Source of the DNA: Plasmodium relictum
Taxonomy: Eukaryota > Apicomplexa > Aconoidasida > Haemosporida > Plasmodiidae
Length of the DNA stretch: 64,000 nt
Reading direction: 5' to 3'
NCBI RefSeq assembly: GCF_900005765.1
Contig: NC_041692.1
Coordinates: 1,674,001 to 1,738,000, forward strand
Shown here: positions 1 to 11,485 of the stretch, piece after piece
How positions within the stretch are numbered: the first letter of the stretch is position 1
Layout: each line of letters starts with the position of its first letter
Program-made: the position numbers and the translations under genes
Notes under the pieces: generated by a model
The model's database searches: none
What the model was told of the DNA's origin: nothing
The model's input: the letters and a program-made list of their open reading frames with translations, nothing else

Positions 1-327
1 AGTTTAAATAAATTTATATATATATTAAAAAGCAAATATATTTATTAGAATATGTTAAAAAATTCATTAAATCATATAATAAAATATAAACAAAATTAAA
101 AATACAATTAAAAATAATTTTTAATACTATAAAAATACGTATGAATTTTCTTAAAAGTAAAAATTATAAATATTAAGTTTTTCCTATTTTTTGTATTTTG
201 GAGAGAGTAAAAAAAACATAGATATATTAATTTTCTATTTATGTGTACGATATATATTAAAAATGTACATTATTAAATTTTTTGAGCATTTCTGTAGAAA
301 ATTTCAAAGAAAAACTCACAAATCAGT

Positions 328-389
<62 letters not shown>

Positions 390-1959
390 CAAGTAATATG
401 CTTTTACCTATATAAATTATTGTTAACAATAGTATTATATACAATAAAAACATAAAAATAGTATAAAAAAAAAATGTAATATTATCTTCTTTCAAAAATG
501 AAAAAAAATATTCAAAACAGCATTTTTTCATTAATTAAAATACATAGTCTTTTATACAATATATTATTAGTTAATATACGTATATTGCTACAAAAAAAAG
601 ATAAATAAAAGCATATAAAAAAAATTTTAACCCTACCCTTCTTTCTTAAATGAATTTTTAAAAAATAAAAATAAACATTTATAATTTTCTTAAAAATTTA
701 AGGAAATAAAAAGATAGAAAATGAAACATATCAATTCATTCTGTTGATTTATTAAATCGTTCAAGTACTTTTATAATAAATACAGAGAAGTTAAATTTTA
801 AACGTTTAATATTAAATCAATTAAATAGAACTTACTACGGAGTATTAGTATAATGTTAAATAAGTATATTCCACTATATAAATAATAAAATATGTTAAAA
901 TACGTAATTTCACTATTTTTGTTACTCATGGTATATAGTTGCATCGCATGTCTACTGAAATATTTTACCAAAGTTCTTTTTTTCCTTTATAATAAGAAAA
1001 ATCGGATTAGAAAAAAATATATTTTTTTTCAGGTTTTATAAAGAAATTTTTAAATCTAGTTATTTTACTTATTTCTACCGTAACATTAGAAAACTGCAAT
1101 TAACTAAAATATTTGGTTAATAAAAAAATAATTCCCTAAAAAAAAATATATTTTGTATCTTTTTTTTTTGAAATTAAAAGAATATGCAAAAAAAAAGAAG
1201 AAATTTTTTTTTTTTTAATTTTCGCTAATTTTTATGTGCATTTTTATAAATAATCTCTCATTTCACATATTTTATTTTACTTTGCATCATAAATTTGTAC
1301 GTAAATAAAAGTCTTATAACCTATCTTATTAACCAATCTCATAAATGGTCCTTTAGTCTGTAAAAATACTATCATGTCATATAAGGATAAGAATATATAT
1401 ATTCTTTAATATGATAAACAGTTCATTAGCATGTACACGTTATACACTTTCATAATAAATATATAAGTTTAATAAATTTTAAACTCAAGTATTTTTTAAG
1501 ACATAACATTAAGATAAAATAATAATTTAAAAGAATACAAAAAACATAATAATTTAAGTATTATATCCTAATATTTTATTTTCTCCGATGTAATGTTAAT
1601 AAAAGAATTTATTTCTCTTTTTGAATGCTTAATGAAAGATTATAAATTAAATTTAAGAGTTTAACTATATATATATATATATAACATTTGATAATTATGT
1701 GTACAAAATATATGAAGAAATATCTGTTCATTATGTTAACAAAGAGTTTTATAAATTAAAATAATTACATTAAAAAGAATTCCAGTGAAATTTATGTACA
1801 TTAAAGATATAGTAAATAAAAATATGCATATTAAAAATATGGCCATTAAAAAAATTATAAATAAATGAAATAGAAGTATGTACATTAGAAAAAAAAAATT
1901 AAAACTTTTTTTTTTTAAATAATGATATCAAATTTTTAAAAAGAAAAGAAAAGAAAAGA
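1..1959. other. A+T-rich stretch without a recognisable gene
   Basis: I see no gene here. It holds a (TA)n microsatellite at about 330-387, a shorter (TA)n near 1665-1682 and an AAAAG-type repeat at about 1941-1965. Short open frames over the (TA)n run only encode Tyr-Ile repeats on both strands and are not credible proteins. Confidence 0.6.
330..387. repeat. (TA)n microsatellite
   Basis: An uninterrupted alternating TA run of about 28 units, read directly. Such runs are common in Plasmodium intergenic DNA. Confidence 0.95.
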
Positions 1960-2533
1960 AAAGAAAAAAATTTTTTTTTCTTTTGGGAAAGAGATAATGG
2001 CCATCATGATTATTTTGATTTTGAATTTATTTATTTATTGAATGTTTACGTTTTTAATAAATGCTTCTGATGATTTTATTAAACTTAATTTTTATGAATT
2101 GATTATTTTATTGAAAAATTTATTGAAAATTGATTATTTAATTAAACTTAATTTTTATGAATTGATTATTTTATTGAAAAATTTATTGAAAATTGATTAT
2201 TTAATTAAACTTAATTTTTATGAATTGATTATTTTATTGAAAAATTTATTGAAAATTGATGATTTTATTAAACTTAATTTTTATGAATTGATTATTTTAT
2301 TGAAAAATTTGTTGAAAATGAATAAAATGACGGATTAATTTATTCACATTAAAATTTTAACAATTATTTAAAATAAATTATTTATTCATTTCTTAATATA
2401 ATATAAATTACATATATTAAATAATACAGTTTAATTTATTAAAAATATAATTAATGGATCCTAAATTTTATATGCTCATTATTAATTGATCGTCTAATAT
2501 TATATAAAAGTCAATTGAATAGTCAACTAATAT
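1960..2533 (+). mobile_element. Degraded LTR fragment, 3' end recognisable
   Basis: The terminal hairpin module shared by the LTRs of this window is recognisable at about 2481-2532 in plus orientation. Upstream sequence resembles the middle of other plus LTRs (for example the one ending at 7771), but the 5' end is not visible, so the left border is a guess. A 63-bp minisatellite lies inside the presumed LTR body. Confidence 0.4.
2078..2330 (+). repeat. 63-bp tandem repeat, four copies
   Basis: Four head-to-tail copies of a 63-bp unit starting ATTAAACTTAATTTTTATGA, nearly identical, with changes mainly near the unit boundaries and in the last copy. Because 63 is a multiple of three, it stays open on the plus strand as a hydrophobic repeat (IKLNFYELIILLKNLLKID). 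No neighbouring coding signal supports a real protein; I read it as a recently expanded minisatellite in or next to an old LTR. Confidence 0.9.
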
Positions 2534-2839
2534 ACAGATGTATCAACATAATTCGTAAAATCAAGTTAAGATGTTTATTCCTATTCTAATTTATTTAAGC
2601 TATTTTACTTTATTAAAAAAAAAAATGCTTCATTTTACAATTATTTATTGAATTCACATTTATTCAAAAATCATTATTCAAAAAAAAATAATTTCCCTTG
2701 TTAAAAAAAGAGTTTATAGAAAAATTGCATATACATTTTTTGTTTTATAAAAATAAATAAAACTATTAATTATTCATAATATATACAGAACCACTTCAAA
2801 TCAGGTAATAATTTTATTATTTCTTAAATATCATTAGTT

Positions 2840-3223
2840 AATGTTATTTATTTTACTTAATACAATAAGTTTTTTCCTTGAAAAAAAGTTAATAATTCAC
2901 TTTATTAAGCAAACATTCCAAATAATTCTTCTAGAGGCGTATCCTAACTCCATAACATCTATGATAATTAGTATAAGCCTTTTTTTTGAACTGAATATGG
3001 AGAATCTCTTTCTAATTTGTTTATTCATAGTCCCCATGCTCACAATTATTTCTTTGGGCATTTTCACCATTCCTTAATTGATTACTTCACTTATTTTTTT
3101 TGAACGAACTCTTAAATCCGATTTTACCTTTAATTCATCTGCCGAATCAGAAGATATTGTGCATAAGTCAGAATCATTACTTAAAGAACTTGCATTTCTA
3201 CACCATTTAAAAACACAATTATC
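2840..3223 (-). pseudogene. Broken coding relic of unknown family
   Basis: On the minus strand two open stretches follow each other in different frames. The first (about 3200-3075) contains NDSDLCTISSDSADELK; the second (about 3073-2895) contains MPKEIIVSMGTMNKQI and a hydrophobic, Ile-rich part. The composition is protein-like and unlike the surrounding noncoding DNA. An LTR begins at its upstream edge (about 3224). Subtelomeric multigene-family origin is likely, but I do not recognise the family. Confidence 0.4.
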
Positions 3224-3703
3224 ATAAGTCAATTATTTTTTAAAAGGCATATTCACAAGGTTGTGTATAGTATTGAACAAATAAATTAATAAAGAGAATA
3301 TCAAGTAATCTCAACTAATTTTTATTAAAAACTTAAATCCTCGTTAAAATTATTGATTATATGTAAAATAATCTTTTAAAATTAATAAATACATTTAAAT
3401 TATAGTTATTAAAAGTTTTTCAAAAATTCATAAAAATTAAATACTAAAAAAGCAAAATGCTTTTTATTTTTCTTTTGAACTTTGAACTCAATTTATAATA
3501 GTTCAAAAGTTAATTCTAATTGATAAATTTTAACCCTCCAAACAATTAATCTTAAAAATTAAAAAAATATATTTAACATAAACAAATTAAAAAAATAAAA
3601 AATAGGAAATTTTTTTTTTTAGTGGATGTGTATAGTTAGCTTGCTATTCTCCGTATAATTTAATATTATTTCATAAAAGGTAAATAATACCTTTTATTAA
3701 CCA
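3224..3703 (-). mobile_element. Solo LTR, minus orientation (type E-like)
   Basis: The 3' terminal hairpin module (reverse complement) is seen at about 3224-3296, ending TAATAAAGAG. The reverse complement of the LTR 5' dyad, ending TTTTATTAACCA, closes the copy at 3703. The length (about 480 bp) is somewhat shorter than other copies. It abuts a truncated plus-oriented LTR. Confidence 0.6.
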
Positions 3704-3837
3704 TCCTTAGATAATATAATCTGCTACCATTATATATTAAACAATTAATTTTACTATAAAAAATAAGTATTATAGATTATCCCTATTAATTCGTTTGTTC
3801 AATATTATACAAAAATCATTGAATAAACAACTAATCA
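3704..3837 (+). mobile_element. Truncated LTR, 3' end, plus orientation
   Basis: The terminal hairpin module is clear at 3780-3837, with only about 75 bp of LTR body before it. Its outer edge coincides with the end of an STP1-like reading frame on the minus strand (see 3831-3990). Confidence 0.6.
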
Positions 3838-3990
3838 GTTTCGCGTCTATTTTCTTTTTTATTTTCCTCTAATACTATCATATATGCCTCTATCAACATT
3901 TTCAATAACAATTTTTTCTTCTTTTCATTTCTCTCTATTCCATTATTTCCTCCTGTCTTATATTTCTATTCAGTTCATCTACTTTATCAA
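3831..3990 (-). pseudogene. STP1 exon-2 relic ending in an LTR
   Basis: The minus-strand frame just outside the LTR reads KMLIEAYMIVLEENKKEN. This aligns without gaps to KLWIEIHMMVVEECMKDEWK in the STP1-like gene at 9597-11485. The frame stops with TAG at 3831-3833, inside the LTR end. Upstream the frame is broken after about 30 codons, so this is a relic. Assignment to STP1/SURFIN rests on that single conserved block. Confidence 0.55.
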
Positions 3991-4690
3991 TAAATAATAT
4001 TATTGATGTATTTATATAAAAGGGAAATATATAGTATTTCTTAGATAATTGTGCATGTAAAAATAGTTGCTCAAGCATGTGCATAACTTCTCATACTATA
4101 ATATATACTCAAATATTTAAAAAGTATGTAAATTTATGTATGTAAAATAATTTTTTTTTATTTTATTTCATTTTATTCTTTTTTATTTTATTTAATTTCA
4201 TTTTTTTTTTTTGTTTCATTTTAATTTCATTTTATTTGACTTCATTATATCTCACTTTTTTTTATTTTATTTTTATTTTTTTTGAGTGAAATTTTTTTTT
4301 TTTAGTAATAATCAATATGTGTAATACCAATTGATTAGTGTTTACATTTTAAATAAATTTGAGCAATTTAAATTTTAAAAATAACGAATAGTAAATGATG
4401 ATAAGAACTATTATAATGAAATAATTAATTGGCACGAGTCATAGCAATTAAGTAGTGTTCATATTAATTAAAATGTGTACAATTTAATGTTAAAAAAAAT
4501 AAACCATTTGTGATAAAAGCTGAGAAAATGATTAAAATAAAGTATAAGTTTATTTAAATCATATGAAATAATTATATAAAGAATATATAATTGTCAATAG
4601 CAGTGGTTTTATTAGTTGATTATCTGGAACACTAAAAGAGTATTCAATTAATCAATAAATCAGTACTGGAACTATATCTTATTTAGTTAA
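3990..4690. other. A+T-rich spacer, no gene seen
   Basis: T-rich low-complexity tracts (4140-4310) and A+T-rich sequence without open frames. I see nothing further that I can name. Confidence 0.5.
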
Positions 4691-5183
4691 CTATTTTTTA
4701 TACTCTACTTTTTCCTTTTCATATTCCTCTAACAAATCACTAAACCACTTATTATATTCATCATAAAAAAATTCTTTACTTTTTTATCCACTATTTTTAT
4801 ATACTTTTTTTTTCTCTAATATAGAATTTCTTACTCCTATTTCCATCATTTCTATTTCTGCTAATTTTGAATAACTTTTTTCCTTCTTTTTTCATTTTTC
4901 CACACAATTATATGTATCTCTAGCTGGATGCTATTGATTTCTTCCCTTTTTCCGCAACATTTCCATATTGTCCATTATCATTTCTACATTTTTCTATTAA
5001 TTTCTACTTTACTTTCTGCATTTGTTTCTTCATAGTTTACTATTTTCCCCTATATATAGGATTTTTTTATTTTTACTTCTATTTTTTTTCTATCATTTCT
5101 TAACGTTCAATTTTTCTTTAGTTCTATTTTATCTTACATCAGTTCGTCTCATCTTGTTCTTCAGTTTTTTTTGAGACGTTTTT
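4690..5183 (-). pseudogene. STP1/SURFIN-like tryptophan-rich domain relic
   Basis: The minus strand is purine-rich and contains the block FYDEYNKWFSDLLEEYEKEK, very like WFKNLVEEQKKEEEKYKK in the STP1-like gene further right. This is the WR-type repeat of SURFIN/STP1 cytoplasmic tails. Several stops interrupt all frames. A plus-oriented LTR begins directly at its upstream edge (5184) and probably split the ancestral gene. Confidence 0.6.
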
Positions 5184-5795
5184 TGGTTAATAAAAATGTA
5201 TATTAACCTGTATATAAAAGAGTAAAATATACAAAATGAAATTCTTAATATTTGCATGAACACAACTTATGTAAACTGAAACACTCTAAAGTTGAGAGAA
5301 TCCAAAACTCAAGTAAATTAAGATACTATAACTTTACGAAATCTTCATGTTGAACACAAATGTTTTTGCTGTATATTCTTTATAAAAGCATGTCACTTTA
5401 TTATAAAAAAAAAAAATAAAATAAATAAATTTTTATTTTTAAGAGGAAGTGATATTTTTGTTTAGAGAGAAAAGCATGTTTTTCGTTTGAAAAGAAAATG
5501 AGAATAAGATGTTACATGGACTACTAAGTGAAATAATAAAAATATAAAAAGAGAATATATTTATTAAAGGAATTATGCTTATATTAGCATGAAGTATTTA
5601 TTAAAAGTTCTGTAATCACTTTTGGGGCTAAAACTTATATATTTTTATATGATTATGCATTTAAATGACCTATATTTTAAATTCACAGTAAAATAATTAG
5701 TATAACAAACTTAGTATATATTTCAATGTATGTTCCCTATTAATTTGTTTCTTCAATGCTTTACAAAGTTCTTTAAACAGATAATTATTTAATCA
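5184..5795 (+). mobile_element. Solo LTR, plus orientation
   Basis: It starts TGGTTAATAAAA with the 5' dyad (GGTTAAT ... ATTAACC) and ends with the hairpin module ending AATTATTTAATCA. At 612 bp its length is typical. Flanks are T-rich on both sides, so a target duplication cannot be judged. It lies inside STP1-like relic sequence. Confidence 0.75.
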
Positions 5796-7400
5796 TTCTT
5801 CTATAAATTCATTTTCTCCTTCCCACAATTATAATTCATTATCATTTTACTTTTTCAGCATTACTTTCATTTTCAAAATGGATTCCACATTCCAGAAATT
5901 TTACTGATGTAATACTAAATATTTTACTTCATTTTCTGATTTTTTTTTTTTAACGTATTCATAAGATATTGGTGTATATTTCAATACTATTTCATTGTCT
6001 TCTTTTTTTTTACATTCATCAAATCAAGATCATACATTATACTACAATACTTATTATAAATTCAATATGCATCTTTTTTTATTAATAAGATTTTAATTGA
6101 AATAAGTAATTTAAAAATATATATTAATATTTACAATTTTGAATGTTAATTTATATTTACAGAAGACAAAAGTAATTCCCCAAAAAGCGGCATTCACTAG
6201 TAAGGAGATAATGACCATTATTTTTGTTCAATTTCCTATGTGTTTAACTTGAATAACATTAAATGAAAAAATTATTGGAATAAAATTTAAAATAGGTTCA
6301 ATTGAATTAATCATGTTTACTGTAGCACTTTCTTATATTATAAAATTGAAAATTTAATTTTCATATGATCATTTCACCACACTATGAAATTTAACGATAT
6401 TAGACCATAATAAATAAAAACAGATGCATTGTTCTTAGTTGCAGGAGAAGATATTGTATCAGCATGTATAATAATAAAAGATAAAGTAGAATTAATTGAA
6501 GTAAGCATAAATGAATTAAAAACAAGGTTAGAGAATGTGAAATAGGAGAAGATGGGATAGGAGTGTTATTGCCTACACAACTGAGATAATAATACAATAT
6601 GTAATATGAAGAAGCACTATTTTCAGATATAATTCAAATACTATACTTTATAATATTTGATATATATGTTGTAGTTTCTAAGAAATTTTAATTCATATTC
6701 AAATTTGTTCATGGAAGAAGATGGTTATTCATAGTTCTATATTCTGTATTCATCAATGAAGACAATTTTTCATCTTATGTTGCAGATAGATAATTTTAGT
6801 GATTTTAGATATGTCAACTGAAGAATTATTATATCTTTTTTGTTACATTATATGTTGCAATAATGTTTTTGATGTCATATTTTATAGATGTAGCTTTTGG
6901 TATAATTATAGAAGTACTAGATAAATTTTATCTGAAGAAGCACTATTTGTTATTACAACATATATTTATCATTAATTTTTCCAAGTTATGTTTGTAACTA
7001 TATCTTTTAAATGTAAGTTTATTTATCATACATTCAGGTTAAGTTACATGTGAAGACTCAGATATAGTTATAGTTTTATTTTCATTTGCAGATATAAATG
7101 TAAGAGATATTATTTTAGTTTCATTTTCAGTGACATTTTTATATGCACCCTTTATATTGCATGTATACTTTGCGTTATCTTATAAATTTCAAATTATCCT
7201 TTATATTTTTTCTGTTGGCATTTCTGTCAATAAATAGTATTACAGATTTATTTTAAATGGTCATTATGATTTTATATGTTAGAATTATATTTTATTTTAA
7301 AAAGCATTTTTTCTTTTTTTATGCAAATATTCAGAAAATATATGCTTTAAAAGAAATGATAAAAATGATATTAATTTTTATTAGTAATTTTTGTTTATTT
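5796..7400. pseudogene. Degenerate coding-like sequence, strand uncertain
   Basis: At 5800-6010 the minus strand is purine-rich, consistent with an STP1-like relic continuing past the LTR. At 6400-7250 the plus strand carries broken short frames with recurring motifs such as GAAGAAGCACTATTT (6608 and about 6940) and Ser-Glu/Asp-rich codons. No frame stays open beyond about 65 codons. I treat it as a decayed repeat-bearing gene of unknown family. Confidence 0.3.
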
Positions 7401-7771
7401 TATTTTCAAGATATTTTAATAAGTTAATGATGATAATTTTTAATTTAAAAAAAAAATTAAATATTTTTTTGTGGGAGTGGACGATTTATGATGGATGAAA
7501 GTTCATAGATATAAAACTCTATTAACTTTAAAAGATTTAAAACATCATAATAAGTTGTTATTTTATGTCATTTAACAAATTTTTATATATAATAAACTCT
7601 TAATATTATAATAATTATTTTAAACAAATTAAATATAATATATACTTAATATATATTAAATATTACAATTTAATTTATTATAAAAATTGATGTAATTCAT
7701 TTCATATGCTCTTTATTAACTTTATTGGTCAATGATCTACAAACATTATTGAATAGTCAAATAATAAATCA
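7400..7771 (+). mobile_element. Degraded LTR, 3' portion, plus orientation
   Basis: The hairpin module is recognisable at about 7720-7771, ending AATAATAAATCA, preceded by LTR-body sequence similar to other plus copies. The 5' end is not recognisable, so the start is approximate. Confidence 0.5.
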
Positions 7772-7779
7772 AATATTCC

Positions 7780-9111
7780 TTTTTTTTTGTCTTTTCAAAA
7801 TTGAATTCTTATATTCATCATATTAATAAATTTCTTTCCTCTATTGTAAATAAGCATATCCTTTTCCCATAAATATCAGAAGTTTTATTTCCTGTGAATT
7901 TTATGTTGTAATAATTAAATCTTTCACTAGTATGATTTAGAAATTCATTATATCTTTTAGAAATAAAATGTCTTGTATTACTTGAAATACCATCCTGAGT
8001 AATCCCTCCAATGGTATCATTTCTAAATCATTTATTTTATAACATGTAGTACAATTATTTTTATCATTCATAATTGTAAAATAAAGAAGTTCATTTATAT
8101 GGCATTTTGAAGCCTTAATGAATTCTTTTTAATAGAGTCATTCGCTGATAATTGCAGGTAAAAAAAAAAGTACTAATATGGCTTATTCCTATATTTTTGT
8201 CATTTAGTGGCATGCCAAACATAATCATCTCTGATTTATACAAGTAAAAATATTTTTACAATTATCAAAAGTCTATTTTTATCATTTTCTTGTAAATAAA
8301 AATCTTGTTCCTTAAAATCATTATTCTCAAACTCCACCATTTTATTGGTAATATTTTTCTCTTCTTCATTAAAATAATCTTCTCCATAATCATAATCATC
8401 ATTGTCATTAATTATAGTATAATTTAAACCTGGATTGAGTTACATGATTATTCGCTTGCAATAAAACTCTTTCATTGAACTCCGACTTTTTTTGTAAAAC
8501 TTTATTATCCTCCCAAGTTTTAACAATAAAAATATGTAGCAATAATTAAAAATTTATTTTTAGTGCAATTTAATTATTATCTTTTTATGATTTATTGATT
8601 TTTTTTTTTTTTTTTTTTTTTGATAATTTCCTTCTAAATGATACTTTAATATCTCTATTATAGTATATATATTTTTTTTTTCTTTTTGTTTTCTTGACGT
8701 TTTCTTTCTAAATTTTATATTTGATATAACCTATTATCACATTTTCACATAATAGAAAATGTATTAAATTTATAATATTGTAATATCTCAATTCTACACT
8801 TTTCTTTCATCCTTTCCATATTGTTTTCTTTTTGCTTCTTTGAAATTATTTTACCTTAATCTTCTACTTTATAATATCTTTACCTGATTCTTCTTCATAT
8901 ATATTTCCTAAATTATTGAATCCTTTATCCACCAATATTTTAAAACACTTTTTCTTATTTTATTTATCTAAAAATTTATTTTTCCTCCTTTAGCAATTAT
9001 TACTTTCTCCCTATTCAGACTAATATATTATCCTTTCTTTTTCAGTTTTTCCATTTCACTCTTCATGTTATTGTTATTTTGTCTCCTTTTTTTGAAACAT
9101 TTCTCTCTCTT
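7780..9111 (-). pseudogene. STP1/SURFIN-like gene relic(s)
   Basis: The minus strand shows successive open pieces in shifting frames. One around 8040-7860 contains TRHFISKRYNEFLNHTSERF; one around 8440-8290 is acidic and contains NDDYDYGEDYFNEEEKN; a lysine-rich tail just before the LTR at 9112 contains MKSEMEKLKKKG. The layout (ectodomain-like, then acidic, then Lys/Trp-rich) fits a decayed STP1/SURFIN-type gene, or two such pieces. The last piece may be the tail cut off from the gene at 9597-11485 by the LTR between them. Confidence 0.45.
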
Positions 9112-9599
9112 TGGTTAATAAAAATTATTATTAACCTTTTTATATATTACATGTAGTTACTCTTATATTAGATCATTCATTAGTGGTGCACCGAATGTTA
9201 TATAATCGTATAGAAAGGAGAGATATCTTTATGTAGCTAATATTGAAGATAATTTTCATATATATTTTATTTTTTTTACGATTGAAGATATAAAAATTTC
9301 CTTTTAAAAGATTACTTTTTTTTTTTTGAAAAAGATTTAAAAAATGCTGTAATAGTTAATGAGTTAATTGCTTAATGGCATTTATCTTTTTATGTTTAAA
9401 AATATTTTGATAGTTTTTTTTTTTTATGAATTGAGTAATTTTTAATTAATTGAATTCAAAGTAAACACTAAAGTCTTTAATTACTTATTAAAAGGGTGAT
9501 ACCACTCAATTAAAAAAGTTTGTGTATTCATACTTACTATTTATTAATTCGTTTATTCAATACTTTAGCAAAGTATTAGAATAGCAAATTAATAAGTCA
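9112..9599 (+). mobile_element. Solo LTR (type F) at the 3' end of the STP1-like gene
   Basis: It begins TGGTTAATAAAAATTA with the 5' dyad and ends AATTAATAAGTCA with the hairpin module. The body matches the LTR at 12227 (shared TTTTTATATATTACATG). Flanks are pyrimidine-rich and no clear target duplication is visible. Its last three bases form the stop codon of the minus-strand STP1-like gene. Confidence 0.8.
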
Positions 9600-11485
9600 T
9601 TTTTCCATTTTTCTAATTTTTTTTCTTTTCTTCTCATTTTGTGTTTCTTCTATTTCTTCTTTTTTTCCTTTTTCTATCACTTCTTTATTTTCCTCCTTTG
9701 GTATCCTTAAATCCTTCATGTATATTTTAAAAAAATTTTCTTTCATTAATTTCCATTCATCTTTCATACATTCCTCTACGACCATCATATGTATCTCAAT
9801 CCATAACTTGCATATCAACTTTTTTTTCGTTTCCATTTCTATTTTATCATTTCTTACTTCTTTAGCTTCTGTACTCTTTAAATATCCCTTACTATTGTCT
9901 CCCTCTATCATATATTTTGTGCTTGCTTCTTTTTTATATTTCTCTTCTTCCTTTTTTTGTTCCTCTACTAGATTTTTAAACCATTCCTCTTTGCTCCATG
10001 TATCCAGCTGTGTAATCTTTTTCTCATTATGAATCCATTTACTCCACATTTCCATTTCTCCCTCAAATATAGGAGTTCTTTCTATTTCTTCCCTCATTTT
10101 TGCTATTTCTCCACTTGTAGCCTTTAAATATTTATTTTTTTCCTTTTCCCATTCTTCCTTCAATTTTTTAAACCATTCTTCATTTTTCCATATATTCTTC
10201 ATCATTTTATATCTCTGTACCCACTTATTCCTTAATAAACTCTGTCTTTCTAAAATTATGTCACTGTTTATATCATCCTCTTGTTGTTTTTCATCTTTTT
10301 TCAATTTATCTAAGCATATTTCAAAAAAATTTTCTCTTTCCAAATCACATGCCTCTTTCATTTGTTTCTTCATTTCTGTCATATGTATTTCAATCAAAAG
10401 TCTCCACTGAATATTTTTTTTCTTCCCTTTAATATTACTTTTTTCATTCTCTTTTTCCCTTTCTTCTATATGTTTTTCCCCTTCTTCTTCATAATGTTTT
10501 TCTTGATTAGAGGACTCTCCTTCTGGTTTCTCGTCATTTTTAAATTGAATTCTACACAATGGACTCTGTAATTGGGGAAATGAAACCGAAGTATTAGTAA
10601 TTCTTGATTCTTCGTCTGCATATTCAAAAGAAGATTCCTCTTCTACTTCACTTTCATTCAATTCTTCCAATGTATCTGGTCCCTCTGGTGTATTCTTTTT
10701 ATTGCATAATCCAATAGGGAAATACTGTAAGTAAATTGATAAATAATTGTTAAATATTTTTATGTTGGAAATATTTTAAATAAAACAAATAACTTTAATA
10801 AAATAGAATAATATATATATTTTTAGGTATTATTTTTTACTATATATATCAGTATAAAGAGAAATAAACCAACTAAAAAGTATGCGACACCTGGTATCTT
10901 ACTGAATACATAACTTAGTATATGCTTAATATTATCTGAAGAATTATATTGTGTTCCTGAGTTTTTTTTATACCCTGAAAGTGCCGAACTAAATAGTTTA
11001 CGTGAGCTCTCAGTTGTATATGCAAGTTGAAAAAACAAGGTAATAATTAATGTAATATAACTCATATAATATTTTTTATTTAAACATGATTTCAAATTAA
11101 GTTTATGTAAAAACATCACAATTGAGTATAAATTAAAGCCATGTAAAGTCTCTATAGTCTTGACTATTTCATTATTAAAGGTATTTTGATATGTATCTAT
11201 AATATCAGATGAAATAGATATAATTGTAGATAAAATAGTTGTTATTTTATTATCCTCATCATTAATATTTTTCTTTATTGTACTTAAAGATCTTAATACT
11301 TCATCTTTACTCAAAGTAGATGTAGATGTATTATCTATATATTCATATGATATATCACTATTTTTTGGTGAATAAGTACCTGCAGAATATTCATTTGATT
11401 TTCTAGAAGTATGTGAAATGCATAAATTTCTTTCAAATTCTATTTCTTTCCACTGATTAAGATTTGATTTTTGAATTATTTCCAT
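9597..11485 (-). CDS. STP1/SURFIN-like subtelomeric transmembrane protein, two exons
   Basis: Two exons: exon 1 at 11485-10841 (215 codons) and exon 2 at 10724-9597 (375 codons plus stop). The 116-bp intron has GT at 10840-10839 and AG at 10726-10725 and is phase 0. The product is about 590 aa. Exon 1 has no obvious signal peptide and ends in a membrane segment (about residues 197-215, GVAYFLVGLFLFILIYI). Exon 2 starts YFPIGLCNKKN and is a highly charged cytoplasmic tail with two related tryptophan blocks (WKNEEWFKKLKEEWEKEKNK and WSKEEWFKNLVEEQKKEEEK) and two IEIHM-type blocks. This exon-TM-Trp-rich tail layout is that of STP1/SURFIN proteins, which are thought to act at the infected-cell surface or in exported structures. 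The stop codon is supplied by an inserted LTR, so the tail is probably shorter than the ancestral one. Splice sites are inferred. Confidence 0.8.

Noticed and set aside
191-531. Overlapping open frames of about 70 codons on both strands across the (TA)n run.
   Set aside because: They consist mostly of Tyr-Ile repeats from the microsatellite and have no other coding signal.
743-1337. Possible minus-oriented LTR (TGATTTATTAAATCGTTCAA at the left, CTTATTAACCA at the right, about 595 bp apart).
   Set aside because: The hairpin's second arm and the LTR body are not recognisable; the termini alone are too weak in A+T-rich DNA.
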